Shown: positions 1 to 8,320 of the stretch, one piece after another
Layout: the number at the start of each line of letters is the position of its first letter
How positions within the stretch are numbered: the first letter of the stretch is position 1
Origin: Streptomyces sp. Ru73
GTDB lineage: Bacteria; Actinomycetota; Actinomycetes; Streptomycetales; Streptomycetaceae
Length of the DNA: 48,744 bases
Direction: 5' to 3'
Assembly: GCF_002920575.1 (NCBI RefSeq)
Contig: NZ_PQSQ01000063.1
Span: forward strand, 1 to 48,744
Made by a program: the position numbers and the translations under genes
The notes under the pieces: model-generated
Told to the model about the DNA's origin: nothing
The model's database searches: none
Seen by the model: the letters and a program-made list of their open reading frames with translations, nothing else

Positions 1-804
1 GGGCTGGTCGGCGTGGTGGTCGCGCTCGCGCAGGGAGCCGCCTGGGGCTGGACCTCGGCCACGACCCTGGCCTGCGGATTCGTCGGGGTGGCCGCGCTGG
101 CCGGCTGGTGGGCGCTGGAACTGCGGGTGGCCCGGCCGCTCGTGGACGTACGGATGTTCCGCAACCGGCGGGTGGCGGTGCTGAGCGTGGTGACCTTCGG
201 CGTCTCCGCGGCCACCATCGGCTCGATCGCCTTCAACGCGACCTTCCTCGGCGCCCGGCCGGACGCCGTCGGCTACGGCATCGGGCTGAACGCCACCGCC
301 ATCGGCTGGGCGCTGCTCCCGATGACGCTCGCCAGCGTGGCCGCCTCGGCGCTCAGCCCCGTCCTGCTGCGCCGGCTGGGGGAGCGGCCCACCGTCGCCG
401 CGTCCGGCATCACCACCGTCATCGGCTTCGGGCTCCTGGCCGTCCTGCACACCAGCCTGGTCCACTACCTGATCGCCTCGCTCTTCATCGGCTCAGCGCT
501 GGGGCTCTTCGAGTCCGTCACCCGCACCCTCACCGTCGAGGCGGTCGCGCCCGAGGAGACCGCCACCGCGGCCGGCGTCAACGAACTCGTGCTCTCCCTC
601 GGATCCGCCGTCGGGTCGGCCCTCCTCGGCGCCGCGCTCGCCGCACACGCCACCCACGGCGGCCGGGTCGCCCTCGGCGGCTACACCACCGGCTGGGCGC
701 TCTGCGCCGCCGCCGGACTGGCCGCCGCGCTCGCCGTCCTGGGGCTGCGCCGCGCCCCGGCCCCCGCCCCGTCCGCCACCGTCCCCGAAGGAGCACACCG
801 GTGA
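1..804 (+). CDS. DHA2-type MFS multidrug transporter, C-terminal part (cut by window edge)
   Basis: The reading frame is open from base 1, so the start lies outside the window; 267 residues remain. They form a run of hydrophobic segments typical of the second half of a 14-TM DHA2 (EmrB/QacA-like) drug:proton antiporter, with a conserved LVDVRMFRNRRVA stretch before the next helix, as in that family. The stop overlaps the start of the next gene by four bases (GTGA), so the two are translationally coupled and probably one operon. The coupling suggests that the transporter handles a substrate or product of the M20 hydrolase, but it could be a drug exporter with an unrelated partner. The substrate cannot be read from the sequence. 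Confidence 0.85.
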   Translation, partial: GLVGVVVALAQGAAWGWTSATTLACGFVGVAALAGWWALELRVARPLVDVRMFRNRRVAVLSVVTFGVSAATIGSIAFNATFLGARPDAVGYGIGLNATAIGWALLPMTLASVAASALSPVLLRRLGERPTVAASGITTVIGFGLLAVLHTSLVHYLIASLFIGSALGLFESVTRTLTVEAVAPEETATAAGVNELVLSLGSAVGSALLGAALAAHATHGGRVALGGYTTGWALCAAAGLAAALAVLGLRRAPAPAPSATVPEGAHR

Positions 805-2012
805 AGCTCACCGCCCACCACCGCACCGCACGCGCCGCCGCCGAGTCCTGGCGCGAGGAACTGCTCGCCCTCAGCCACCGGCTGCACGCCGAACCCGAGC
901 TCTCCTACGAGGAGCGCCGCTCCGCCGCAGCGCTCACCGAGGCCGCCGAGCGGGCCGGATTCACCGTCGAGCGCGGCGTCGCCGGGCTGCCCACCGCGTT
1001 CACCGGCGTACGCGGCAGCGGTGACCTGGTCATCGGCGTGTGCGCCGAGTACGACGCGCTGCCCGGCATGGGCCACGCCTGCGGCCACAACGTCAACGGC
1101 ACGGCGGCGCTCGGCGCGGCCCTGGCGCTCGGCGCGGTCGCCGACGACCTCGGCATCACCGTCAAGCTGCTCGGCACCCCGGCCGAGGAGGACGGCGGCG
1201 GCAAGGTGGACATGATCGAGCACGGCCTCTTCGACGAGGTGGCCGTGGCGATGATGGTGCACGCCAACGACGCCGACACCGTCGGCAACGGCTCGCTCGC
1301 CATCGGCTCCTGGGACATCGCGTACACCGGCCGCCCCGCACACGCCTCGGCCGCCCCCTGGGAGGGCCGGAACGCCCTGGACGCGCTCACCGTCGCCCAG
1401 ACCGCGCTCGGCCTGCTCCGCCAGCAGCTGCCCCCGGAGAGCGTGGTGCACGGCATCATCACCGACGGCGGCCAGGCCGCCAATGTCATCCCCGCCAGGA
1501 CCGCCGCGCGCTACGAGGTGCGCTCGCCCACGATGGAGTCGCTGCGCACGCTCCAGGACCGGGTGCGCGCCTGCTTCGAGGCGGGCGCGCTGGCCACCGG
1601 TACCGAGCTGCGCCTGGAGCCGCACGGGCACGACTTCGCCGACCTGCGGCAGGACCCCACCGTCGCCGAGCTGTACGCGGGCGCCGCCGAGGCGCTGGGC
1701 CGTACCGTCGGGCGCGCGCCGCAGCGCACCGGCTCCACCGACATGGGCAACGTCTCGCACCTGCTGCCCACCATCCACCCGATGATCGGCTACGACACGG
1801 GCGGGGCCCGCCATCACACGCCCGAGTTCGCCGCTGCCGGCGTCTCCGAGGGCGCCGACAAGGCGGTGCTGGACGGCGCCGTCGCCATGGCCTGGACGGG
1901 CGTCGCGCTGGCCGCCGACGCCGGGCACCGGGAGCGGCTGCTGGCCGCCGTGGCCCGCCGTGCCGCCGCCCGGAAGCGTGCGGCGGAGGACCGTACGGGT
2001 CCGCGTCCTTGA
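801..2012 (+). CDS. M20-family (M20D-like) metallo-amidohydrolase / aminoacylase
   Basis: A 403-residue protein of the M20 peptidase family, resembling AbgB and indole-acetyl-amino-acid amidohydrolases. These remove an acyl or aminobenzoyl group from an N-acyl amino acid using one or two metal ions in the cytoplasm. Visible marks are the HACGHN metal motif near residue 95, the PAEEDGGGK stretch with the catalytic Glu pair near 130, a dimerisation domain starting at the GRPAHASAAPW segment, and a late ARHHTPEF metal motif. The GTG start is chosen because AAGGAG lies seven bases upstream and the start overlaps the exporter stop. No signal peptide is seen. The exact acyl substrate is unknown. 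Confidence 0.85.
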   Translation: MKLTAHHRTARAAAESWREELLALSHRLHAEPELSYEERRSAAALTEAAERAGFTVERGVAGLPTAFTGVRGSGDLVIGVCAEYDALPGMGHACGHNVNGTAALGAALALGAVADDLGITVKLLGTPAEEDGGGKVDMIEHGLFDEVAVAMMVHANDADTVGNGSLAIGSWDIAYTGRPAHASAAPWEGRNALDALTVAQTALGLLRQQLPPESVVHGIITDGGQAANVIPARTAARYEVRSPTMESLRTLQDRVRACFEAGALATGTELRLEPHGHDFADLRQDPTVAELYAGAAEALGRTVGRAPQRTGSTDMGNVSHLLPTIHPMIGYDTGGARHHTPEFAAAGVSEGADKAVLDGAVAMAWTGVALAADAGHRERLLAAVARRAAARKRAAEDRTGPRP

Positions 2013-2054
2013 CCCGCTTATGGTTGTGGCCGCGGGGACGACATACTAGGTGGC

Positions 2055-2738
2055 ATGGCCTTGATCAACCCCAGCATTCTGTCCGCCGACTTCGCCCGGC
2101 TCGCCGAGGAGGCGAAGGCCGTCGAGGGCGCTGACTGGCTCCATGTCGACGTCATGGACAACCACTTCGTGCCCAATCTGACGCTCGGCGTCCCCGTGGT
2201 GGAGTCGCTGCGGAAGGCGACCGACACCCCGCTCGACTGCCACCTGATGATCGAGGACCCGGACCGCTGGGCGCCGCAGTACGTCGAGGCGGGGGCCGGC
2301 TCGGTCACCTTCCACGCCGAGGCGGCGGCCGCGCCGGTCCGCCTCGCGCGGGAGATCCGGGCCAAGGGCGCCCGCGCCTCGATGGCGCTGAAGCCCGCCA
2401 CGCCCATCGAGCCGTACGAGGACCTGCTCCCCGAGCTCGACATGTTGCTGATCATGACGGTTGAACCGGGATTCGGGGGGCAGGCGTTCCTCGACATCAT
2501 GCTTCCGAAGATCCGCCGCACCCGTGCCCTGATCGCCAAGCACGGTCTGGAACTGTGGCTGCAGGTGGACGGCGGGGTGTCCGCCTCGACGATCGAGCGC
2601 TGTGCCGAGGCGGGTGCCGACGTGTTCGTCGCGGGCTCGGCGGTGTACGGCGCCGAGGACCCGGCGAAGGCGGTCCGTGAGCTGCGGGAGAAGGCCGACG
2701 CCGCCACCGCGGCGGCAGGCTGGGGCTGCGCGCACTGA
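2055..2738 (+). CDS. rpe: Ribulose-phosphate 3-epimerase
   Basis: A 227-residue TIM-barrel protein that interconverts D-ribulose 5-phosphate and D-xylulose 5-phosphate in the pentose phosphate pathway. It keeps the family order of motifs: INPSILSADF at the start, HVDVMDNHFVPN with a metal His and catalytic Asp, CHLMIEDP with the second metal His, the MTVEPGFGGQ loop, and VDGGV near the C-terminus with the second catalytic Asp. Length is normal for the family. The ATG is preceded by an AGGTGG stretch. It stands alone between the M20 gene and a sugar-sensing regulator and is followed by a hairpin, so it is probably a single transcription unit. Confidence 0.97.
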   Translation: MALINPSILSADFARLAEEAKAVEGADWLHVDVMDNHFVPNLTLGVPVVESLRKATDTPLDCHLMIEDPDRWAPQYVEAGAGSVTFHAEAAAAPVRLAREIRAKGARASMALKPATPIEPYEDLLPELDMLLIMTVEPGFGGQAFLDIMLPKIRRTRALIAKHGLELWLQVDGGVSASTIERCAEAGADVFVAGSAVYGAEDPAKAVRELREKADAATAAAGWGCAH

Positions 2739-2745
2739 CGCGGCC

Positions 2746-2768
2746 GGGCCGCGCGGCAGGCGCGGCCC
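2746..2768 (+). terminator. Hairpin after rpe
   Basis: GGGCCGCG (2746-2753) pairs with CGCGGCCC (2761-2768) around a seven-base loop, eight bases after the rpe stop. There is no T run, as is common for streptomycete terminators. Confidence 0.5.
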
Positions 2769-2917
2769 CCACCCGGGGCGGCGACTGCCGGCGACGGGGG
2801 TTGACCTCGTGGCCACGCAGCGTTCATCGCGGGCCGAGCGGTCACGGCCCACGGCGACCTCGGGTTTCTGGAAGGATGAGCGCAGAGTCGATCAGGTGCG
2901 CAGTAGGGGAGATTTTC

Positions 2918-3931
2918 GTGGTTGCCAGCCGCCCACATACCGGGATGGGCCCCGCCGAGCTGGTGCAGGCTGCGGCCATGGCCCGCCGGTTCTATCTCGA
3001 GGGCAAGTCCAAGATTCAGATCGCCGAGGAGTTCGGCGTCAGCCGCTTCAAGGTGGCGCGAGTGCTGGAGACGGCGCTGGAGCGCGACCTCGTACGCATC
3101 GAGATCCGGGTGCCGGCCGAGCTGGACGCCGAGCGCTCGGACGCGCTGCGGGCCCGGTACGGCCTGCGGCACGCCGTCGTGGTGGAGTCGGCCGCCGACT
3201 CCGACGACGCGCCGGATCCAGAGAACCTCGGTGACGTCGCCGCCGACCTGCTCGGCGAGCTGGTCACTGAGGGCGACGTGCTCGGCATCGCCTGGGGCCG
3301 CTCGACGATCCACATGGCGTCGGCGCTGCACCGGCTGCCGCCGTGCACGGTGGTCCAGCTGACCGGCGTGTACGACGCGGGCACCGCCGACAGCGGTTCG
3401 GTCGAGGCGGTCCGCCGGGCCGCCGACGTCTCCGGCGGCGAGGCGCACCCCATTTACGCGCCGATGCTGCTGCCGGATTCGGCCACGGCGGCGGCGCTGC
3501 GGGGCCAGACGGGTATCGCGCGGGCGTTCGATTACTTTGACAAGGTCACCGTCGCCTGCGTGTCCATCGGCTCCTGGGCGCCCGGCATCTCGACGGTGTA
3601 CGACATGCTCTCGGAGCGCGAGCGCGAGCACTACGCCTCGCTCGGCGCCACCGCGGAGATGTCGGCCCACCTCTTCGACGCCGAGGGGCGGCGGATCGGC
3701 CGCGACCTGGGGGAGCGCTGCATCACGGTCGAGGCCGACCGGCTGCGCCGCATCCCCGAGGTGGTCGCCATCGCGGGCGGCCACCGCAAGGCCGCCGCGA
3801 TCGGTGCCGTCCTGAAGTCCGGGCTGGTCACGAGCCTGGTGACGGACACCGCAGCGGCCGACCACCTGCTCCTGGAGGCGGCCCCGGGCCCGCGCCCGGC
3901 GCTGGACCGGGCTGACCCGGACGGTTCCTGA
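2918..3931 (+). CDS. SorC/DeoR-type sugar-binding transcriptional regulator
   Basis: A 337-residue cytoplasmic regulator. An N-terminal helix-turn-helix (around residues 25-50, KSKIQIAEEFGVSRFKVARVL region) is followed by a SorC-type phosphosugar-binding domain with the GIAWGRS loop and a conserved YAP.ML..S stretch. Known SorC proteins respond to sugar phosphates; the effector here is not known, though pentose-phosphate intermediates would fit the rpe neighbour. The GTG start is chosen because AGGGGA lies seven bases upstream; an ATG at 2876 in the same frame would add 14 residues but has its GGAAGG immediately against the codon. A strong hairpin follows the stop. Confidence 0.85.
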   Translation: MVASRPHTGMGPAELVQAAAMARRFYLEGKSKIQIAEEFGVSRFKVARVLETALERDLVRIEIRVPAELDAERSDALRARYGLRHAVVVESAADSDDAPDPENLGDVAADLLGELVTEGDVLGIAWGRSTIHMASALHRLPPCTVVQLTGVYDAGTADSGSVEAVRRAADVSGGEAHPIYAPMLLPDSATAAALRGQTGIARAFDYFDKVTVACVSIGSWAPGISTVYDMLSEREREHYASLGATAEMSAHLFDAEGRRIGRDLGERCITVEADRLRRIPEVVAIAGGHRKAAAIGAVLKSGLVTSLVTDTAAADHLLLEAAPGPRPALDRADPDGS

Positions 3932-3940
3932 CCCTCCGCG

Positions 3941-3987
3941 GGGCGACGGCCGCCGTACGGCTTGGGCCGGACGGCGGCCGTTCGCCC
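3941..3987 (+). terminator. Hairpin after the SorC-type regulator
   Basis: A 16-base arm (3941-3956) pairs with 3971-3987 with a single one-base bulge, around a 14-base loop. It starts ten bases after the stop codon. Confidence 0.6.
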
Positions 3988-4021
3988 GGCGCGGCGGCCG
4001 GGGCTGTGACAGCATCGCGGC

Positions 4022-4537
4022 ATGCCAGAAACCCCCGGAGTACCCGGCCAGGCGAGCGCAGGGCCGCGCGGCGGCACCGGCGCTGACCAGGACGCCGTGC
4101 CCAAGCCGCTGGCCGCCGTGCTCCACGGGCGGACGCTGCCGGGCGTGCTGTCCTGGCCGGCGGGCCGGCCCGTGCAGCATGCGCTGGACGCCGCGCTGGC
4201 CGCCGGCTGGCAGGGCACCGTCCTCGACCTCGAAGGGGTCACCGACAAGGCGGAGTTCATGACGCGCGCCGAGACGGCGCTGCGGCTGCCGTCCTGGTTC
4301 GGCCGCAACTGGGACGCGCTCGCCGACTGCCTCGGCGACCTCTCCTGGTGGCCCGTGCACGGCGGCCGGCTGCTCGTCGTACGCGCCTGGCAGGGCTACG
4401 CCGCCGCCGAACCGGACGAGTGGCGCGCGGCGGAGTCGGTCCTCGCCGACGCGGTGGCCCGCTGGCGCGACACGGACACCGGCCTCGCAGTCCTCCTCAC
4501 CCGAGACGCCGGCGGCCCGGCAACGACCCGCCGCTGA
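4022..4537 (+). CDS. Barstar-family protein
   Basis: A 171-residue protein with a barstar-like domain in its C-terminal two thirds: LDLEGVTDKAEFM starts the first beta-alpha unit and LPSWFGRNWDALADCLGD is the family's most conserved helix. Barstar folds inhibit secreted or intracellular RNases of the barnase type, as antitoxin or immunity proteins. No barnase-like partner is visible within this window, so it may be an orphan immunity gene or serve a remote RNase. The first 35 residues are Gly/Ala/Pro-rich and of low complexity; the true start might be further in. It converges on the acetyltransferase gene with nine bases between stops. Confidence 0.8.
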   Translation: MPETPGVPGQASAGPRGGTGADQDAVPKPLAAVLHGRTLPGVLSWPAGRPVQHALDAALAAGWQGTVLDLEGVTDKAEFMTRAETALRLPSWFGRNWDALADCLGDLSWWPVHGGRLLVVRAWQGYAAAEPDEWRAAESVLADAVARWRDTDTGLAVLLTRDAGGPATTRR

Positions 4538-4546
4538 TCCGCCCCG

Positions 4547-4996
4547 CTACAGCACCCGCTCGAAGCACCAGGACGTCGCGAGGCCCGCGTACGCGCCGAA
4601 GTTGGGTATGCGGGCGTACCCCGCGCGGGTGTAGAAGCGCACGGCGGCGGGCTGGCGGTCGCCGGTTTCCAGGCGGAGGGCGTGCCAGCCTCGGGCCCGG
4701 GCCCACTGTTCCAGGGTGCGGAGGATCTCCGCCGCGGCGCCCGATCCGCGCCGGTCGGGGACTACGTACATCCGCTTGATCTCGCCGAAGCCGTCGCCGA
4801 GGTCGCGGAGGCCGCCGCAGCCCACCGGGATGCCGTCGTCCTCGTACGCGACGAAGAACGCGGTGATGTCCGCCGCCGACGGCGGGACCCCGGGCTCGCT
4901 GTCCGGGGTCCCGTAGATCTCGGCGATCTCCGTCCGCTGCCGGGCCCGCAGCACGGCGGCGTCCGGGTCCTCCCAGGCCACCTGTTCGATCTTCAT
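4547..4996 (-). CDS. GNAT-family N-acetyltransferase
   Basis: A 149-residue single-domain GNAT protein. The acetyl-CoA-binding motif A is clear (IKRMYVVPDRRGSGAAAEIL, with the R-x-x-G-x-G/A pattern), followed by the ALRLETGDRQPAAVRFYTRAGY segment typical of motif B. Such enzymes move an acetyl group from acetyl-CoA to an amine on a small molecule or protein; the acceptor is not predictable. Its start region faces the start of nothing close by, and its end converges on the barstar gene. Confidence 0.88.
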   Translation of the reverse strand: MKIEQVAWEDPDAAVLRARQRTEIAEIYGTPDSEPGVPPSAADITAFFVAYEDDGIPVGCGGLRDLGDGFGEIKRMYVVPDRRGSGAAAEILRTLEQWARARGWHALRLETGDRQPAAVRFYTRAGYARIPNFGAYAGLATSWCFERVL

Positions 4997-5082
4997 GGCG
5001 GGGATTGTGCCGGGGCGCCGTTTCGGGCGCGTAACGCCGCGGGCCGCGGCCGGTGCGCCGGCGGTTCAGCCGTCCGGGCGGT

Positions 5083-6096
5083 TCACCCGTCGAGGCGGTC
5101 CAGCAGCAGCGAGCCGCCGAAGTCCTCGTCGTCCGTGCCCCACAGCGCCCGGCCGCCGGGCAGCAGCGCGACCGCCTCGATCTTGCGGTTGTCGGCCGTC
5201 GTGTACCGGCGGACCTCCTTCGGCGCGGTCAGCTTCACCTCCGGGCGGCCCTTGTCCACCGTCAGCCGGCCGGCCTCGTACACCGCGGAGCTGAACGGCC
5301 CGGAGTTCTTGTTCGGGTCCTGCGCCGAGGACAGCACCACGGTCCCGTCCGCCGCGACCTTCAGGTCGCTGATGTGCCGTACCTCGTCCTGGGCCGGCCA
5401 CGGCGCACGGAACGCCACCGGGTCGCTGACGTGCGAGAACACCTTCTCCGCCGAGGACGCGGACGGGTGCAGGACGGCCGCGCGCACCTGCGAGGCGGTG
5501 CCGTTGCTGCCGCGGGTGGCCCAGACCGCGATGTCCCGCCCGGTGGCCCGGTCCCGGTGCACGGCGAACGCCTCGTAGTTCTGCGTGCCGTCGCCCTTGT
5601 AGTGCTCCGTTTCCGGCAGCGGCGCCGACCAGCGGACGGCCGCCGTACCGCCGCTCACCTTCACGCCGTACACCGTCGGGCGGAACTTCCCGCCGTCGCC
5701 GCTGCTCAGCGTGGTGTACTCGCCGGGCCGCCCGGGCACCGCGTCCAGCGACTCCAGGTCCTTGGGCACCTCGCTCCCGGTCCACTTCAGGTCCCGCACG
5801 ACGGGCGCGTGGCCGGCCGACAGCCGGACGGCGGAGAGCCGGACCTGGCCCGCCTCCTTGTTGTCCCGCGCCACGACCGTGTCGACGCGGTCGTGGCCGG
5901 CCCGCGCGACGGCCAGCCCGCTGACCCCGCCGGTCATGCCGTCGCCGACCTTCTGCCAGGCGGAGGCGGCGGCCGAGGCGGGCGCCGCGGCCGGAGCGGC
6001 CGGCCGGTGGCCGTCGTCGGCGACGGCAACGGTGGCCGCCACGGTCGCGAGGGACACGCCGGCGATGCCCGACGCGAGAAGTGATTTTCTGATCAT
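5083..6096 (-). CDS. Exported protein of unknown function
   Basis: A 337-residue protein. The chosen ATG opens a clear Sec-type signal peptide (MIRKSLLASGIAGVSLATVAATVAVA) followed by an Ala/Pro-rich linker. The frame stays open upstream for 51 codons, but those would place a charged stretch before the signal, so the later start is preferred even though its ribosome site is weak. The mature part has many short beta-like stretches with repeating D/G turns (for example GMTGGVSGLAVARAG, ISDLKVAADGTVVLSS), as in beta-propeller or esterase-like phytase-type domains, but I do not recognise the family. It is probably secreted or surface-held. Confidence 0.7.
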   Translation of the reverse strand: MIRKSLLASGIAGVSLATVAATVAVADDGHRPAAPAAAPASAAASAWQKVGDGMTGGVSGLAVARAGHDRVDTVVARDNKEAGQVRLSAVRLSAGHAPVVRDLKWTGSEVPKDLESLDAVPGRPGEYTTLSSGDGGKFRPTVYGVKVSGGTAAVRWSAPLPETEHYKGDGTQNYEAFAVHRDRATGRDIAVWATRGSNGTASQVRAAVLHPSASSAEKVFSHVSDPVAFRAPWPAQDEVRHISDLKVAADGTVVLSSAQDPNKNSGPFSSAVYEAGRLTVDKGRPEVKLTAPKEVRRYTTADNRKIEAVALLPGGRALWGTDDEDFGGSLLLDRLDG

Positions 6097-6382
6097 CACG
6101 GCACGGTAAGGGCGCGTGACCTCACGCGAGCGCTCCTTATGCACAGGGTTTACCTTCACCTCCACAATTTCGGGTGAAGCCACAGACGGCGGTCGCGCGG
6201 GTCGGGTAATGCCACAGAACCTCACCGAACCACGGCCAGAGCTCGTCATTCCGGCACCCGATCAGCGATGATGGTCTAGGAGCTTGATGCCTGATCCGCT
6301 GCCGGCACAGCCGTACCCGCCGCCGGACCGGTGCTGACTCCCCGCCCGCTACCGAAGCAACACCGCAGGTGAGAGAGTTAGC

Positions 6383-7819
6383 ATGCGATTTCTGAACGAT
6401 ACGAAGCCGCCGTACGACCTGACGTACGACGACGTGTTCATGGTCCCGAACCGCTCCGCTGTGGGCTCCCGCCAGGCCGTGGACCTCGCTTCGCCGGACG
6501 GCACGGGCACCACCATCCCACTGGTCGTGGCCAACATGACCGCGATCGCCGGCCGCCGGATGGCCGAGACGGTGGCCCGCCGCGGCGGCCTCGTCGTCAT
6601 CCCGCAGGACATCCCGATCGACGTCGTCACCGACGTCGTCAGCTGGGTCAAGCGGCGCCACCTGATCTTCGACACCCCGATCGTGCTCTCGCCGATCGCG
6701 ACCGTCGCCGACGCGCTGTCCCTGCTGCCCAAGCGGGCGCACGGCGCGGGCGTCGTCGTCGAGGGCGGCCGCCCCATCGGCATCGTCACCGAGCACGACC
6801 TGGCCGGCGTGGACCGCTTCACCCAGGTCGCCGAGGTCATGTCCAAGGACCCGCTGGTCCTGGACGCGGACATCGACCCCCGTGACGCGTTCAACGAGCT
6901 CGACGCCGCCAACCGCAAGCTCGCCCCCGTGGTCGGCAAGGACGGCCAGCTGGTCGGCATCCTCACCCGCAAGGGCGCGCTCCGCGCGACCCTCTACACC
7001 CCCGCCACCGACGCGGACGGCAAGCTGCGCATCGCTGCCGCCGTCGGCATCAACGGCGACGTGGCGGGCAAGGCCAAGGCGCTGCTGGCGGCCGGCGTGG
7101 ACACCCTCGTGGTGGACACCGCGCACGGCCACCAGGAGTCCATGATCAGCGCGATCAAGGCGGTCCGGGCGTTGGACCCGCAGGTCCCGATCGTGGCGGG
7201 CAACATCGTCGCGGCCGACGGCGTGCGCGACCTCATCGAGGCCGGCGCTGACATCATCAAGGTCGGCGTCGGTCCGGGCGCGATGTGCACCACCCGCATG
7301 ATGACCGGCGTGGGCCGCCCGCAGTTCTCCGCCGTGCTGGAGTGCGCCGCCGAGGCGAAGAAGTACGGCAAGCACGTCTGGGCGGACGGCGGCGTGCGGC
7401 ACCCGCGTGACGTCGCGATGGCGCTGGCGGCCGGTGCCTCCAACGTCATGATCGGCTCCTGGTTCGCCGGTACGTACGAGTCGCCCGGCGACCTCCAGCA
7501 GACCGCCGACGGCCGGCTCTACAAGGAGAGCTTCGGCATGGCCTCGGCCCGCGCGGTGCGCAACCGCACCAGCGAGGAGTCGGCGTACGACCGGGCACGC
7601 AAGGGCCTGTTCGAGGAGGGCATCTCGACCTCGCGGATGTTCATCGACCCGGCCCGGCCGGGCGTCGAGGACGTGATCGACTCGATCATCGCGGGCGTGC
7701 GCTCCTCCTGCACCTACGCGGGCGCCTCGAACCTCGCCGAGTTCGCCGAGAAGGCCGTCGTCGGCGTGCAGAGCGCCGCCGGCTACGCCGAGGGCAAGCC
7801 GCTCCACAACAGCTGGTAG
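6383..7819 (+). CDS. guaB1: GuaB1-family IMP dehydrogenase-related protein (GMP reductase)
   Basis: A 478-residue IMPDH/GMPR TIM-barrel protein with a CBS pair inserted at about residues 95-210. The catalytic loop GVGPGAMCTTRMMTGVG places the nucleophilic cysteine at residue 302. The N-terminal LNDTKPPYDLTYDDVFMVP opening and the overall arrangement are those of actinobacterial GuaB1, distinct from the essential GuaB2. The mycobacterial member was shown to be a GMP reductase (GMP to IMP with NADPH), controlled through its CBS domains; I infer the same role here, in purine salvage. It is a lone gene closed by a very strong hairpin. Confidence 0.92.
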   Translation: MRFLNDTKPPYDLTYDDVFMVPNRSAVGSRQAVDLASPDGTGTTIPLVVANMTAIAGRRMAETVARRGGLVVIPQDIPIDVVTDVVSWVKRRHLIFDTPIVLSPIATVADALSLLPKRAHGAGVVVEGGRPIGIVTEHDLAGVDRFTQVAEVMSKDPLVLDADIDPRDAFNELDAANRKLAPVVGKDGQLVGILTRKGALRATLYTPATDADGKLRIAAAVGINGDVAGKAKALLAAGVDTLVVDTAHGHQESMISAIKAVRALDPQVPIVAGNIVAADGVRDLIEAGADIIKVGVGPGAMCTTRMMTGVGRPQFSAVLECAAEAKKYGKHVWADGGVRHPRDVAMALAAGASNVMIGSWFAGTYESPGDLQQTADGRLYKESFGMASARAVRNRTSEESAYDRARKGLFEEGISTSRMFIDPARPGVEDVIDSIIAGVRSSCTYAGASNLAEFAEKAVVGVQSAAGYAEGKPLHNSW

Positions 7820-7851
7820 CCGGCCCTCCGGAGCCGTCTCCGGTGCCACCT

Positions 7852-7894
7852 ACGGGCCCGGTCCCGCGCGCACCCCGCGCGGGACCGGGCCCGT
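7852..7894 (+). terminator. 19-bp perfect hairpin terminator after guaB1
   Basis: Arms 7852-7870 and 7876-7894 are perfectly complementary over 19 bases around the loop CACCC. The hairpin starts 33 bases after the guaB1 stop. It lacks a T run but is one of the most stable hairpins in the window. Confidence 0.85.
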
Positions 7895-8320
7895 CGTCGT
7901 ACGCGGACGCGCCGCCGGGCCGGGGCACGGACACGCTGCCGGGCCGGGCGCGGGTGAGGCGGTGGCCCCGCGTGCGGGTGAGGCATCACCCTTCCGGGGC
8001 TCCGCGCGGCGTGAGATCGCTTACTTCCGGGTGCGCGCGGGCCGGGGGGACGTATCGGACGCCTTCGAATCCATGGCTTCAACACGCCGTCGGCGCGCAA
8101 CAAATGGCCGCCGTAGCGTTTCGTGCGCAAGGATCGTGCGCGTATGCGCAAGGAACCCGCATTACGGCAGGTCGCGCGAGGGCCTTAAGGTCAGGCAAGT
8201 TACGTGGAGTGGCGGGGACCGTCCGCTCGCGGTTCCCCCGTGCGGGTTGCTTCGTGCTGCCCGTGTGCACACCGCCTCGGTCACCGCCGCCTGACCGGCA
8301 GCGATTAAGGAGCCACCCCA
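7895..8320 (+). promoter_or_regulatory. Permease promoter region with three GCGCAA boxes (putative Lrp-type sites)
   Basis: This gene-free stretch between guaB1 and the permease has no convincing ORF or RNA gene. GCGCAA occurs at 8095-8100, 8125-8130 and 8146-8151, with start-to-start distances of 30 and 21 bases. The first lies in GCGCAACAAATGG, nearly identical to GCGCAACGAATCG boxes before the amidase gene. The second and third share the longer TGCGCAAGGA. I infer binding by the neighbouring Lrp/AsnC protein. AAGGAG at 8307-8312 is the permease ribosome site. Confidence 0.5.

Noticed and set aside
2801..2917. Longer N-terminus for the SorC regulator
   Set aside because: It would add up to 39 Arg/Pro/Ser-rich residues without family similarity; the GTG at 2918 has a well-spaced AGGGGA.
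2018..4360. Long open frame of 780 codons on the minus strand
   Set aside because: It lies opposite rpe and the SorC regulator, which have clear motifs and starts. Its product is low-complexity Arg/Pro/Gly/Ala-rich, as expected for antisense frames in very GC-rich DNA.
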